Shown: positions 25,887 through 35,753, counted from the stretch's first letter. The stretch is 64,000 nucleotides of DNA from Bacteroidota bacterium (GCA_009773455.1 WSXU01000003.1:1-64000); one strand, 5' to 3'. Numbers and translations are program-made. The notes: generated from the letters alone by a model not told the origin.

Positions 25887-27809
25887 ATGAAAAAAAATCT
25901 ACTATTGGTTTTAGTAATGCTTGCCGGCATTACTGTTTCTGCACAGCAGCGGAACTTGTCTGCCATCAAGCAGGTGTTTCCAAGACCTGTTACATCAGGG
26001 CTTGAAAATGATCAACTTCAGCAAGGCACACAAGCTTCGGCTGACTACGATGTCCTTTATAACAAAAGCGGAGATCTGCTGAAAATTGATGTTTCATCGT
26101 CTTCCAATCTTTTTGGTATTTTTACCACAGACCAGCGTGTTGTTTCTGCTCACCCTGAAGCCAATATGGCTGTATTCGGAAACCGTGCCGGTGGTTCTTT
26201 CGGTGCTACAGGTAACGACCTCAGAATTGCCTATTCCACTGATTATGGAGCTACTTTTACTAACTTTATTGTTAGTCCTACCGCAGGTTCCAATTTCAGG
26301 TACCCTAGTTCAATCATTTACAATCCGGAAGGAAATACCGATCCTGCCAACATGTATGTCATTTATTCAGGTCCGTTTACAGATGCAGTTGGCTGGAAAG
26401 GTCAGTATTTCGGAAGTGCACGCGTCGGTGGTACGGAAGTAAATACAACATTTGAAAACAACGAACCAACTGTTTATCTGAATCATATGAACAATGGTCT
26501 TACAGCCACCCGTTCAGGCCAAATCCATGTTGCTTCACAGAGGCTCAACGGAACTTCAACAGCGTATACTTCAGAAGGGTGGGAAGTGCTGAATGGTACA
26601 TTCAACAGCAGCACCAATTCGGTCGACTGGGAACTTCCCCGTGTTAAGGTTCAGCCTGACCTGCTCGAAGACGGACGTATTGATGCCACCCGTATGGTTT
26701 TCGCTCCTGACGGATCGGTTGGTTACCTGTTTGGTACAGCAGTTGATGCTGATGCCAACTACAACCCTTATGGTGTTGAATGGCCGGTTATTTACAAAAC
26801 CACCGATCATGGTGTAACCTGGGATAAAACAGAAGCTTTTGATTTTTCAGAGATCAATACCTTTTTCGAATATCTGTGGCCCACCAGGGCTAATTTCGAT
26901 CTTGTTGTTCCCCGCTGGTACAACAAATGGGCTGCTCCCGAAAATCAGAGCAACAACGGAGCAACCGTTGACAAAAACGGTAATCTCCACATTGCAGGTC
27001 TCGTAAGAAGTACCTATTCAATACACCCTGATTCACTCAGTTATACCTATTCCGAAGAGCCCCTGCTGATTTTTGATGTTTTCATGAATGGCGACGGTAC
27101 CTGGAATGCACAGTTTGTCGATTCACTCCGTTCTGACGGACTTGAGGATTACCTTACCGTTTCGATGGATCAGCGCATCAGCATGAGCCGTACCGAAGAC
27201 GGTTCAAAAGTTTTTGTAACCTGGGCCGATACCGATCCATCCCTTTGGGGAGGTGGTGTAACAACCAATACTCAGCCCGATGTATTTATCTGGGGTTATG
27301 ATGTGAACACCCAGTATTACACCAATCCGGTGAATGTTACCGCTCTTACCGATTACTGGGGCGAAAACTACTGGCTCCATGTTGGTGACATGGTTCTGAC
27401 CGAAGGCACCGACTATCACATTCCTGTATCTACTTCGGTAAATGGTGTTACCGAAAACGATCCCGTAATGCACAAATACCTGAAGGGTCCTGGATTCAAC
27501 GAAGCTGATTTTGTCAATGAAGGCATTGGAAATCACCACGCTCCTGTAAATTCAGTGGTAGTTGGTCAGAATTATCCGAATCCTTTCAACGGTACATCAA
27601 TGGTATATGTTACCCTTGACAAAGCTGCCAGCCTGAGTCTGGAAGTTTATAACCTGGTAGGTCAGAAGGTTTATGAAATTCCTGCCCGTAATGTGCAGGC
27701 CGGTAATCACAATCTTGTTATCAATGCCGGTGGACTGAATTCAGGCATCTACACTTACTCTGTAATCGCCGGTGGCGAAAGGGTAACCCGTAAGATGGTT
27801 GTCAGATAA
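25887..27809 (+). CDS. T9SS-exported Asp-box (sialidase-fold) protein
   Basis: This 640-residue secreted protein has a signal peptide ending near VSAQ (about residue 19). Asp-box repeats of a beta-propeller include STDYGATFTNF and TTDHGVTWDK. It ends in a type A T9SS sorting domain (about 560-640: QNYPNPFNGTS, LEVYNLVGQKV, LNSGIYTYSVIAGGERVTRKMVV). No catalytic arrangement of a known sialidase is evident, so the propeller may only bind or present a ligand. It is followed by a strong terminator and then by two related but distinct propeller proteins. It is cargo of a type IX secretion apparatus not encoded in the window. Confidence 0.9.
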   Translation: MKKNLLLVLVMLAGITVSAQQRNLSAIKQVFPRPVTSGLENDQLQQGTQASADYDVLYNKSGDLLKIDVSSSSNLFGIFTTDQRVVSAHPEANMAVFGNRAGGSFGATGNDLRIAYSTDYGATFTNFIVSPTAGSNFRYPSSIIYNPEGNTDPANMYVIYSGPFTDAVGWKGQYFGSARVGGTEVNTTFENNEPTVYLNHMNNGLTATRSGQIHVASQRLNGTSTAYTSEGWEVLNGTFNSSTNSVDWELPRVKVQPDLLEDGRIDATRMVFAPDGSVGYLFGTAVDADANYNPYGVEWPVIYKTTDHGVTWDKTEAFDFSEINTFFEYLWPTRANFDLVVPRWYNKWAAPENQSNNGATVDKNGNLHIAGLVRSTYSIHPDSLSYTYSEEPLLIFDVFMNGDGTWNAQFVDSLRSDGLEDYLTVSMDQRISMSRTEDGSKVFVTWADTDPSLWGGGVTTNTQPDVFIWGYDVNTQYYTNPVNVTALTDYWGENYWLHVGDMVLTEGTDYHIPVSTSVNGVTENDPVMHKYLKGPGFNEADFVNEGIGNHHAPVNSVVVGQNYPNPFNGTSMVYVTLDKAASLSLEVYNLVGQKVYEIPARNVQAGNHNLVINAGGLNSGIYTYSVIAGGERVTRKMVVR

Positions 27810-27830
27810 TATTAGAATTATCTTTGTTGA

Positions 27831-27865
27831 AGAGCCTGCTGTTTCCAGCAGGCTCTTTTTTTTCT
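27831..27865 (+). terminator. Intrinsic terminator
   Basis: Arms AGAGCCTGCTG and CAGCAGGCTCT (perfect, 11 bp) around the loop TTTC are followed by a run of T, 22 bases after the stop of the first propeller gene. Confidence 0.9.
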
Positions 27866-27948
27866 GAATCATATGCCAGATGGCACAAACAACATTTTAT
27901 CAGGCAATTATATGCCCTTGATGATATTGTTTTTTTTAACAAAGGCTA

Positions 27949-27976
27949 TTTGCTATGAATTAATTTTTTAGCTTTG
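27949..27976 (+). promoter_or_regulatory. Promoter of the second propeller gene
   Basis: TTTG (27949-27952) and TAGCTTTG (27969-27976) match the Bacteroidota -33 and -7 elements with a 16-base spacer, slightly shorter than the usual 19-21. The -7 box is 43 bases before the ATG at 28019. Confidence 0.55.
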
Positions 27977-28018
27977 CCGTGAGAGAATTATTTTTTGTTT
28001 CACCAAAACCAAATACAC

Positions 28019-29893
28019 ATGAAAAAATTATTACTCCTTTCTTTGGCATTGGTTGTTAGTGCTGGAATCTTCGCGCAACAGGCCCGTATCAAAGCTACCC
28101 CTTCAATGCAGAAAATTGCCATTGAAAAAATGGCTGCCATTGATGAGACTACCAACCTTCAGACAGTTGTAAATCCCTATGTTTCTGCACGGATTATACC
28201 CAATGAAGCAGAAATTGGTGGAACAATCTATGATCTTCAATCGAACGGATCAAGCCCTTCGAACCGCATTAACATGTTCAGTGATGGTACCATCGGTGCT
28301 ACCTGGACCCGCGGTACCGGACCAACTGCCTATGCTGACAGGGGTGCCGGATATAATTATTTCAACGGTGCCGACTGGGGACCAGCTCCAACCGGCAGGG
28401 TTGAATCTGTTCGTTCAGGTTGGCCTGCCTATACTGCCTGTGGCCCGACCGGTGAAGCCTTCGTTTCACACCAGTCAGGAACTCTTGGTTTGACCTTTGC
28501 GAAAAGGGCAACCAAAGGAACAGGTGCATGGACCGAAACTACCATTGCTCCTCCTTCAGGTGCTTCAGGATTACTCTGGCCACGTATGGTTGCCAGCGGA
28601 CCCGACAATAACATTCTTCATGTATTTGCACTGACATCTCCTGTTGCTAACGGAGGCGTTGTATATAACGGACAGGACGGCGCCATTGTGTATTGCCGCT
28701 CAACCGATGCCGGTGCTACCTGGTCAACCCCTGCCGTTCTTGATGGTATGGGTTCTGCCGACTATGTGGCTTTTGGCGGTGATTCCTATTCACTGAGTGC
28801 CAAAGGCGACAACGTTGCTTTCCTGCTGACCGACAACTGGACTGACCTTTTTGCCTACAAGTCAAACGACAATGGCGAAAACTGGGAAAAAGTGCTGATC
28901 TGGGAACATCCTATTCCATTGTGGAACAATACACCATCGATCGATACCATTTATTGTCCTGATGGTGCCGGTCATGCCACTTTCGATACCGAAGGTAAAA
29001 TGCATATTGTTTTCGGAGTAAATCGTGGTTTATTCGAAGAAGGTGACACCGCTCCCAGCTGGTTCCCGTTTGTTGACGGACTTGCCTACTGGAATGAGGA
29101 TATGGATCCATGGACAGGTGGTGATCAGGCCAATGTTCTGAATCCGGATTTACTTTATGAAGACAACAAACTAATCGGTTTCATGATCGATATTGACGGT
29201 AATGGTCAGCTTGACTGGGTCGGAACTGAAATTGCAAACATTGGTTTGTACTATGTTTCACCTTCGAGTCTTGCTCAGATAGTAATTGATGACCTGAACC
29301 AGGTTTTCGTCATCTTTACTTCAATTACCGAAGGTTATGATAATGGTTCACAGCAGTACAGGCATCTGTGGGCACGCACTTCACCTGATGGCGGAACTAC
29401 CTGGGGCGATTTCTATCACCTTTCAGAAGACATCATCCACATCCTTGATGAATGCGTATTCCCATCGGCTGCTTCTATGTCTGATGAATATGTACACATT
29501 GTTTACCAGGCTGATGCAGAACCCGGTCTCGCTGTCCGTGGTGATGAAGATGCTCCCGGTGAAAACATCATCTATTACATGCAGCTTGCAAAAAGTGAAG
29601 TAATCGGTGTTAACAATGGTGGAGTGAAAGTTAAGGAGATGGTGGTTTCACAGAACTATCCGAATCCTTTCAACGGTTCAACGGCCATTGATGTTACCCT
29701 TGCCGGCAATGCCAGTGTTAATGTAGCTGTATACAGCATTACAGGACAAAAGGTGGCTGATCATTCTTTCGGCACTTTCACCGAAGGTACACACAGGATT
29801 GACCTCAACAGTGCAGGTTTGAACAGTGGTATTTATTTCTATACTGTTAAGGCAGGTGAAAATACTTCCACAGGTAAAATGACCGTTCTTTAA
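28019..29893 (+). CDS. T9SS-exported Asp-box propeller protein (tandem paralogue 1)
   Basis: This 624-residue secreted protein has a signal peptide ending at IFAQQ (about residue 20), a propeller (about 50-530) with Asp-boxes STDAGATWSTP, SNDNGENWEK and SPDGGTTWGDF, and a C-terminal type A sorting domain (SQNYPNPFNGST, AVYSITGQKV, LNSGIYFYTVKAGENTSTGKM). The start at 28019 is preferred to one 24 bases upstream because it places the lysines and hydrophobic core of the signal peptide at the very N-terminus, and a promoter box lies at proper distance. The next gene encodes a close relative: both contain GxTxYDLQSN, AYADRGxGYNY, PSWFPFVDG, GYDNGSQQYRH and DECVFP. The function is unknown; a surface-exposed or secreted binding role is likely. 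Confidence 0.9.
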   Translation: MKKLLLLSLALVVSAGIFAQQARIKATPSMQKIAIEKMAAIDETTNLQTVVNPYVSARIIPNEAEIGGTIYDLQSNGSSPSNRINMFSDGTIGATWTRGTGPTAYADRGAGYNYFNGADWGPAPTGRVESVRSGWPAYTACGPTGEAFVSHQSGTLGLTFAKRATKGTGAWTETTIAPPSGASGLLWPRMVASGPDNNILHVFALTSPVANGGVVYNGQDGAIVYCRSTDAGATWSTPAVLDGMGSADYVAFGGDSYSLSAKGDNVAFLLTDNWTDLFAYKSNDNGENWEKVLIWEHPIPLWNNTPSIDTIYCPDGAGHATFDTEGKMHIVFGVNRGLFEEGDTAPSWFPFVDGLAYWNEDMDPWTGGDQANVLNPDLLYEDNKLIGFMIDIDGNGQLDWVGTEIANIGLYYVSPSSLAQIVIDDLNQVFVIFTSITEGYDNGSQQYRHLWARTSPDGGTTWGDFYHLSEDIIHILDECVFPSAASMSDEYVHIVYQADAEPGLAVRGDEDAPGENIIYYMQLAKSEVIGVNNGGVKVKEMVVSQNYPNPFNGSTAIDVTLAGNASVNVAVYSITGQKVADHSFGTFTEGTHRIDLNSAGLNSGIYFYTVKAGENTSTGKMTVL

Positions 29894-29916
29894 ACGGGCT
29901 TACAATCAAATAAGAC

Positions 29917-29947
29917 AGGCAGCCGGTTTCTTCCGGCTGCCTTTTTA
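29917..29947 (+). terminator. Intrinsic terminator
   Basis: The perfect 10-bp stem AGGCAGCCGG/CCGGCTGCCT with loop TTTCTT is followed by TTTTATTTTT. Confidence 0.9.
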
Positions 29948-29982
29948 TTTTTGGTTTTTAATGTTTTAAGTCAATTGTTTCT

Positions 29983-29990
29983 TATTTTTG
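29983..29990 (+). promoter_or_regulatory. -7 promoter element of the third propeller gene
   Basis: TATTTTTG matches the TAnnTTTG consensus, 42 bases before the ATG at 30033. No convincing -33 box is seen at the standard distance. Confidence 0.5.
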
Positions 29991-30032
29991 TGAAAGATCA
30001 AAAAAGCAAATGTTAAATTTAAAAGCAAGGCA

Positions 30033-31880
30033 ATGAAAAGACTTTTACTCGCTACATGTTTATTGGCTCTTGGCTGGTCGGTTTCAGCCCAGGAATATGT
30101 CAGGATACCCAGGCAATTGAAAAACATCGCTGTACCTGATATGAAGTCGGTACGGGAAAGTGTGAATCCATTAGCTCAATCGGCTAATCCTTATGTAAGA
30201 TCAGGCAGGCTTATCAATGAGTTTGAACTTGGAAGCACCTTCTATGATTTGCAGTCAAATACCTCAGCACCGGCAAACCGCTTTTACCGTTATGAAGATG
30301 GTACCATGGCTGCAGTCTGGACAAGGGGTATGAATGCCACTGCCTATGCCGACCGTGGAACAGGATACAATTATTATAATGGCGCTGACTGGGGAGCTGC
30401 GCCAACAGCACGTATAGAAACCCAACGAACCGGGTGGCCGACCTATGCCCCGCAGGGAACCGGTGAACTTGTCATTGCCCATCACAATACTGCCGGCCTT
30501 GTTGTAAGCCGCCGCGATACCCGTGGTTCGGGACCATGGACACAGGCAATTCTTGCCGGTCCTGCCGGAGCCGTTGATATTTCATGGCCAAGAATGGTTA
30601 GCAGTGGCACCGACCATATGAACATTCATATGCTTTCCATGACATACGTTGCTTATGAGAACCTCGATCTTGCCATGCTTTATTATCGGTCAACCGATGG
30701 TGGACAGACCTGGGATAAGCAGCATCAGATCCTTCCGGGAATGTCTTCGGCTGAATATACCGGCTTCAGCGGTGATACCTACTCCTGGGCCGAGCCCAAA
30801 GGTGACACCCTGGCATTTATCGTATGTGATAACTGGACCGATATGTTCATCATGAAATCACCCGATAATGGAGATAGCTGGGAGAAAATCATGGTATGGG
30901 AACACCCTTATCCTTTGTGGAACGGAACTGAACCCACAGATACATTCTATTGCCCCGATGGAGCAGCTCACCTTGCCTTCGATAAAGACGGCAAACTGCA
31001 TGTTGCTTTTGGCGTGAACAGGGCCATGATGGAAGAAGGCGCTACCGGACCAAGCTGGTTCCCGTTTGTTGATGGTGTTGCTTACTGGAATGAAGATATG
31101 CCTGCCTGGAATAACGGTGATGTACATGCTCTTGATCCTGATATCTTATATGAAAGCGGAAACCTGATCGGCTGGATGCAGGATGTTAACAATAATGGCG
31201 AGCTTGACCTTATAGGATTCGACATCAGTAACATAGGACTTTATTATGTCAGTCCGTCGAGTATGCCACAGATTACCGTGGATGAGAACAACCAGGTTTT
31301 TGTTGTCTATTCCGGTATTACCGAAGGCTATGACAATGGAAGCCAGCAATACAGGCATATCTGGGCACGCACTTCACCCGATGGTGGAACTACCTGGGGA
31401 GATTTTGCTGACCTGACCACCGATATCATTCACCTGCTTGACGAATGTGTTTTTCCAACCATGGCCAACAGGACCGATGACAAGATACATCTGATCTACC
31501 AGGCTGACAATGAGCCCGGACTGGCAGTAAGGGGTGATGAAGATACGCCAAGCGAAAACCTCTATTATCAGCTTTCTGTTGATAAGAGCGATATCGTAAA
31601 AACATCAGCCAAACCTGTGACATCTTTTGAACTTTCGCAGAACTATCCGAATCCTTTTACCGGGGAAACAAAAGTGAACCTTACCCTTAACAGGACTTCG
31701 CAGGTTAGCCTTGAAGTAAACGACCTGCTGGGAAGAACAGTTTATCAGCTTCCGGCAACCAGTCTTTCAGCCGGATCAAATATGCTTACCATTTATTCAA
31801 ATGGAATGAAACCAGGCATTTACAGTTATTCTGTAATCGTTAACGGAGAGCGTATTACCCGTAAGATGGTGGTTGAATAG
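30033..31880 (+). CDS. T9SS-exported Asp-box propeller protein (tandem paralogue 2)
   Basis: The 615-residue protein has a signal peptide ending near SVSAQ (residue 20), the same propeller architecture as its upstream neighbour (Asp-boxes STDGGQTWDK, SPDNGDSWEK and SPDGGTTWGDF) and a type A T9SS sorting domain (LSQNYPNPFTGET, GIYSYSVIVNGERITRKMVV). Across the propeller the pair share long blocks such as FDKDGKLHVAFGVNR against FDTEGKMHIVFGVNR, so they derive from a tandem duplication. They have diverged in the N-terminal 50 residues and the sorting domain. The sorting domain here is closer to that of the first propeller gene at 25887, which hints at exchange of C-terminal domains. Confidence 0.9.
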   Translation: MKRLLLATCLLALGWSVSAQEYVRIPRQLKNIAVPDMKSVRESVNPLAQSANPYVRSGRLINEFELGSTFYDLQSNTSAPANRFYRYEDGTMAAVWTRGMNATAYADRGTGYNYYNGADWGAAPTARIETQRTGWPTYAPQGTGELVIAHHNTAGLVVSRRDTRGSGPWTQAILAGPAGAVDISWPRMVSSGTDHMNIHMLSMTYVAYENLDLAMLYYRSTDGGQTWDKQHQILPGMSSAEYTGFSGDTYSWAEPKGDTLAFIVCDNWTDMFIMKSPDNGDSWEKIMVWEHPYPLWNGTEPTDTFYCPDGAAHLAFDKDGKLHVAFGVNRAMMEEGATGPSWFPFVDGVAYWNEDMPAWNNGDVHALDPDILYESGNLIGWMQDVNNNGELDLIGFDISNIGLYYVSPSSMPQITVDENNQVFVVYSGITEGYDNGSQQYRHIWARTSPDGGTTWGDFADLTTDIIHLLDECVFPTMANRTDDKIHLIYQADNEPGLAVRGDEDTPSENLYYQLSVDKSDIVKTSAKPVTSFELSQNYPNPFTGETKVNLTLNRTSQVSLEVNDLLGRTVYQLPATSLSAGSNMLTIYSNGMKPGIYSYSVIVNGERITRKMVVE

Positions 31881-31905
31881 GATCTGAAGATTTTTTGATA
31901 ATCTG

Positions 31906-31938
31906 CAGGGATGTTGACTTCAACATCCCTGTTTTTTT
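31906..31938 (+). terminator. Intrinsic terminator
   Basis: Arms CAGGGATGTTGA and TCAACATCCCTG (perfect 12 bp, 2-base loop) are followed by seven T. Confidence 0.9.
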
Positions 31939-32073
31939 GTGACCAGAATTCGCCTGCCTGAAAAGTATGATTCAGCGTATACTTAAGTCCAAAGGGCTGT
32001 CAGCAATGAACATTATATAGGCGTGCGTGGTTTTTTTATAAGAACCCGATTCATTTCATCCCAGAAGCTGATT

Positions 32074-33558
32074 ATGAGAAACTATGCAAAATTTCCGGCA
32101 ATTCTTCTATTGCAGTTCATCCTGATACAATCCTACGGACAGCAATTTGAATGGGCGAATTCCTACACTGTCGACAACAGCAATGAAGTTGCTGCCCTGG
32201 CTGCAGATATAGACGGTAATTCATATATAGCAGGCGTATTCGGTGCATCACAATTTTTACCTTATACCGGTAACTGCTATCTTTTGAAGACCAATCATCA
32301 AGGGGTGGTAATCTGGACTAAATATTTCTCCGGATTGGTTCAGATTGGAGATATCGTTGCTTCGGGTAATCAGCTTCTGATTGTTGGCCAGGCCAATGGC
32401 GTATTCAGTTACGATGGTACTACCATGGGGCTCCCGACATATCATATGTTTCTTATGAAGCTTGATTCATCAGGGGCATTGTTGTGGATAAGAACCGATG
32501 AAACCAGAAATGGTTCGGGATCAAATATGGTCGCCGGAGAGAATGGTAAAGTGGCCTTAAATTTCAAGGGGGTGTCAAATATTGGCAATTACATTGAAAT
32601 TGTGGATTCCGCTGGTGTTGTTCTGCAGAGTAAGCAGATCACGGGTAACTATGCAGGCATTGTGGATATTGCCTATTTTGATGACAGGGTATACCTTAAC
32701 GGAGCTCTGAACGGGCCCGATAGCCTTGTTGTTGATGATATAGTTATTCACAGGCCCGACATTGAAAATGCTGCTTTTATACTTGCCCTCAATAGTGATT
32801 TCATCGCGGAATGGGCTGCTGTTGATACCACCATTAACAACCGGGATGGTCGGATATTGGCCGGCGAAGATGGTGTGTATGCTTATTTTTCGGCACTTGA
32901 GCCGCCTTTTACAATTGTTAATGTTCTGAAAAAGTTTGCTTTTAACGGTCAGATATTGATTGAAGCGGAGATCCCCTTCTTTTCTACCGGACCTACTTTA
33001 TATCCCGATATGGCAATTATTCCGGGTATCGTGGGTTTGTATGTTAACAATGATTTTGATTTTAACAACCACGAAGTCATTTTATTCGATGAATATCTGA
33101 ATCTGATCGGCGAGATGGAAGTTCAGGGCCCTTCGGATCTTTATTCGGGTCAGATTGCCGGTAACAATGGCGGTTTCCTGGTATCGCATGTACATTCTGG
33201 TGATTTGAATTTTAACAATGAGATTTCATTGTCATATGCAGGGCCGGGAAAGCGACCATACATCAGCAGGCTTTCTTTATCTGAGCCAACAGGTGTTTTC
33301 AGGGTTGACTCAGGGAAAAGTGAGGCTTTCTTTTACCCTAACCCGGCTGATCATTTTATTCATATGATTTTGCCCGGTTTAAATGATGGGAAGGCCGGTC
33401 TAAAGATTCATGATTCTTCAGGAAAATCTGTTTTGGAATCTATTGTGCAATCCGGAGAGTCCGGTGTTGATGTAAGTCATCTGTCTGCGGGTGTATATCT
33501 GATCACCCTTCAAATGCCTGATCATCAGATAATCAGGAATAAACTGCTGATAAAGTAA
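32074..33558 (+). CDS. T9SS-exported protein with C-terminal sorting domain
   Basis: The 494-residue protein has a signal peptide (MRNYAKFPAILLLQFILIQSYGQQ), a central region of repeated beta-strand-like segments (ALAADIDGNSYIAGVFG, LLKTNHQGVVIWTKYF, LMKLDSSGALLWIRTDE) of the SBBP/beta-propeller type seen in exported Bacteroidota proteins, and a type A T9SS sorting domain (about 415-494; FFYPNPADHFIHM, LKIHDSSGKSV, LSAGVYLITLQM). The start is placed at 32074, where the signal peptide begins; an in-frame codon 51 bases earlier would bury it. It is not a close relative of the three preceding propellers. Substrate or partner is unknown. Confidence 0.87.
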   Translation: MRNYAKFPAILLLQFILIQSYGQQFEWANSYTVDNSNEVAALAADIDGNSYIAGVFGASQFLPYTGNCYLLKTNHQGVVIWTKYFSGLVQIGDIVASGNQLLIVGQANGVFSYDGTTMGLPTYHMFLMKLDSSGALLWIRTDETRNGSGSNMVAGENGKVALNFKGVSNIGNYIEIVDSAGVVLQSKQITGNYAGIVDIAYFDDRVYLNGALNGPDSLVVDDIVIHRPDIENAAFILALNSDFIAEWAAVDTTINNRDGRILAGEDGVYAYFSALEPPFTIVNVLKKFAFNGQILIEAEIPFFSTGPTLYPDMAIIPGIVGLYVNNDFDFNNHEVILFDEYLNLIGEMEVQGPSDLYSGQIAGNNGGFLVSHVHSGDLNFNNEISLSYAGPGKRPYISRLSLSEPTGVFRVDSGKSEAFFYPNPADHFIHMILPGLNDGKAGLKIHDSSGKSVLESIVQSGESGVDVSHLSAGVYLITLQMPDHQIIRNKLLIK

Positions 33559-33635
33559 TTTCCTGAAATCAATTCATTTGCCGAACCATATCCATCTTTA
33601 TGACTCATCCTCAGGTTCAGGCACCGGTGTGCCTG

Positions 33636-34910
33636 CTAAATTGGCCTTAGTGTGTTTTTAACGGGCATATTCAATGAATCCAGTTTTCTGCCCTGGCTCA
33701 GTTTAACCTGGTAGAAACTATCCATCAATTCTTTCCTGACCGGAAGTGCCGGAGGTGATTCGACTTTCAGGGGGTCAATGGGTGACCCGTTTTTATAAAA
33801 TCTGAAATCAAGGTGTGGCCCGGTTGACAAACCCGAAGAGCCGACATACCCGATGATCTGACCCTGCTGAACATGTGATCCTTTTCCGACACCCTTGGCA
33901 TAGCCGCTAAGATGGAGATATGCTGTGGTATAAATAGCGTTGTGTTTGATTTTGATCATCCTGCCGGCACCCCCTGCATAACGGGCTTCAACAACGGTTC
34001 CGTTACCGATGCTGTGAACCGGTGTTCCTTTCGGAGCAGCATAATCAACACCATGGTGAGGGCGGCGGATTCTGAGGACCGGGTGTAATCTGCTGTTTGA
34101 GAAGTGTGAACTGATTCTTGAGAATTTCAGGGGTGCTTTGAGGAATGCCCTACGCAGACTTTGTCCTTTCTCATCAAAATAATCCGTATTGTTATTCTGA
34201 ACAAACCGGAAGGCATAATTGTCTTTGCCATTCTGGTTAAACCGGGCCGAAAGTATGTTGCCCAGTCCGATGGGCTCCCCATCAACAAACAATTCTTCGT
34301 AAATCGCAGTGAAATTGTCCCCTTTCTGTATAGCATAAAAGTCAATGGTCCAGGCATATATCTCTGATAAAGCAACTGTAAGGTTGGGACTTGCCTTGAT
34401 TTCGGCCATGGCATTCCATAGGGATGAACTGATTGTTCCTGATGCCGATTTAATCCTTACCTGAACGTCTTTCGCACCAAGATGCACGTGGAGCGAATCA
34501 CCGATTTCGAAGACAACATATTCTGTGGGGTTGCTTTCATAAATAAAATATTCTGCATTTCTCTGTTTATCGTTCGAGCAAAGAATTGTGTAATTGTTGC
34601 CGGTTTTTATCTTCCTTACATCAAACACACCGGCAGCTTTTGTTACCAGTTGTTCGATGATACCCATGGGTGTGTTGTAATTCAGCAGAATGCTTGAGAG
34701 ATTCTCGTTTGGTTTCACCACTTCCTTCACCACATAGAAAGAGTCTACAACTATTCCATATTCAATCCGTGGTTCCGGTACGTAGGCATTTTCAGGGCCG
34801 GGTGTTTTGCGGAGGGCCGACATGTAATAATCAACGGTGAAAACCAGGATGAACCCCACCGCAATGATGACTGCTGCCTCAATGATTCTCTTTTTCGTAA
34901 AAAGCTTCAT
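33636..34910 (-). CDS. M23-family peptidoglycan endopeptidase, membrane anchored
   Basis: This 424-residue envelope protein has an N-terminal membrane segment (about residues 8-28, IIEAAVIIAVGFILVFTVDYY), a middle region resembling the beta-rich N-domain of MepM/NlpD-type peptidases, and a C-terminal LytM domain (about 280-395). Zn-binding and catalytic motifs are HHGVDYAAPKGTPV (His and Asp ligands), TAYLHLSGY (catalytic His) and GPHLDFRFY. In the last motif the usual H-x-H is H-x-D, so the third zinc ligand is Asp, if the enzyme is active. It would cut peptide cross-links in the cell wall. I start at the ATG at 34910, where the transmembrane anchor begins; upstream codons encode no recognisable sequence. 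A short stem (arms CAGGCAC/GTGCCTG, 33618-33635) follows the stop. Confidence 0.9.
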   Translation of the reverse strand: MKLFTKKRIIEAAVIIAVGFILVFTVDYYMSALRKTPGPENAYVPEPRIEYGIVVDSFYVVKEVVKPNENLSSILLNYNTPMGIIEQLVTKAAGVFDVRKIKTGNNYTILCSNDKQRNAEYFIYESNPTEYVVFEIGDSLHVHLGAKDVQVRIKSASGTISSSLWNAMAEIKASPNLTVALSEIYAWTIDFYAIQKGDNFTAIYEELFVDGEPIGLGNILSARFNQNGKDNYAFRFVQNNNTDYFDEKGQSLRRAFLKAPLKFSRISSHFSNSRLHPVLRIRRPHHGVDYAAPKGTPVHSIGNGTVVEARYAGGAGRMIKIKHNAIYTTAYLHLSGYAKGVGKGSHVQQGQIIGYVGSSGLSTGPHLDFRFYKNGSPIDPLKVESPPALPVRKELMDSFYQVKLSQGRKLDSLNMPVKNTLRPI

Positions 34911-35168
34911 AACAGAAATATTAGTAGTTCCGAAGAACTTAAACGGAGCAAACTGCCATGTATTGCATGGTCTGCTTCCCTTATGAAATTTGTGTTTAAT
35001 TGCACAGCCCGGAAATACACGGAATCCGCCTGAGGGCATTTTTCCATGCAATTTGTCTTATCCTGCCGGAATCACCATCTTTCACGGAGCATGAAACAGA
35101 ATTGGCCAACTCATGCCGTCATCCGAATGGTGAATTATCAGCGGCGAAAACTCTGTTCTTCTGCAGAA

Positions 35169-35753
35169 TCAGTTCAGGTGTTTCTCTGCAATATCCCGGC
35201 CGGCCTGCAGTGCGTCGAGGTTTACCTGGATTATTTCATTTCCCTTTCTTCCGAAAATAGCACGGATGGCATCCTGTAATTCTTTATAATCAATATCCAG
35301 GAATGGGGAAGCAGCACCCAGAATTACCATATTGGCTGATTTAGGTGAGCCAAGTTCCCTGGCTATTTCATCTGCATCCAGGGCAATGTGTCGGGGTTGT
35401 GATTCAATCTCGGCCATCAGTTTGTCCAGTTCAGGGTAATTCCTGATGTTGATGTAAGGTTTGGTATTGGTAACCAGCCATCCTTCAGGTGAAAGCATGG
35501 GCAGGTACCTAAGCGATTCCATGGGTTCGACCGAAATGATCATATCCGCTTTGCCGAAAGGTATGAGGTCGGAGGCAATATCCCTGTCTGATATTCTCAG
35601 ATTGGATTGAACGTCGCCCCCCCGCTGGCTCATCCCGTGTACTTCTGCCTGTTTCAGGTGAAGCCCTGCCTTGAGGGCAGCAGTGCCGATCGTAGCAGCT
35701 ATTGATAATATACCCTGTCCGCCTACACCGGCGAGAATGATGTCTTTTTTCAT
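35169..35753 (-). CDS. iorB: Indolepyruvate oxidoreductase subunit beta
   Basis: The 194-residue subunit contains the gamma-domain signature of 2-oxoacid:ferredoxin oxidoreductases (IILAGVGGQGILSIAATIGTAAL at the N-terminus, GMSQRGGDVQSNLRI), which holds the CoA/acyl transfer region. With IorA it oxidises indolepyruvate and other aryl pyruvates, the transamination products of aromatic amino acids, to acyl-CoA, passing electrons to ferredoxin. Its ATG directly follows the iorA stop codon (TAA then ATG, zero spacing), so the pair is translationally coupled. The length is typical. Confidence 0.94.
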   Translation of the reverse strand: MKKDIILAGVGGQGILSIAATIGTAALKAGLHLKQAEVHGMSQRGGDVQSNLRISDRDIASDLIPFGKADMIISVEPMESLRYLPMLSPEGWLVTNTKPYINIRNYPELDKLMAEIESQPRHIALDADEIARELGSPKSANMVILGAASPFLDIDYKELQDAIRAIFGRKGNEIIQVNLDALQAGRDIAEKHLN

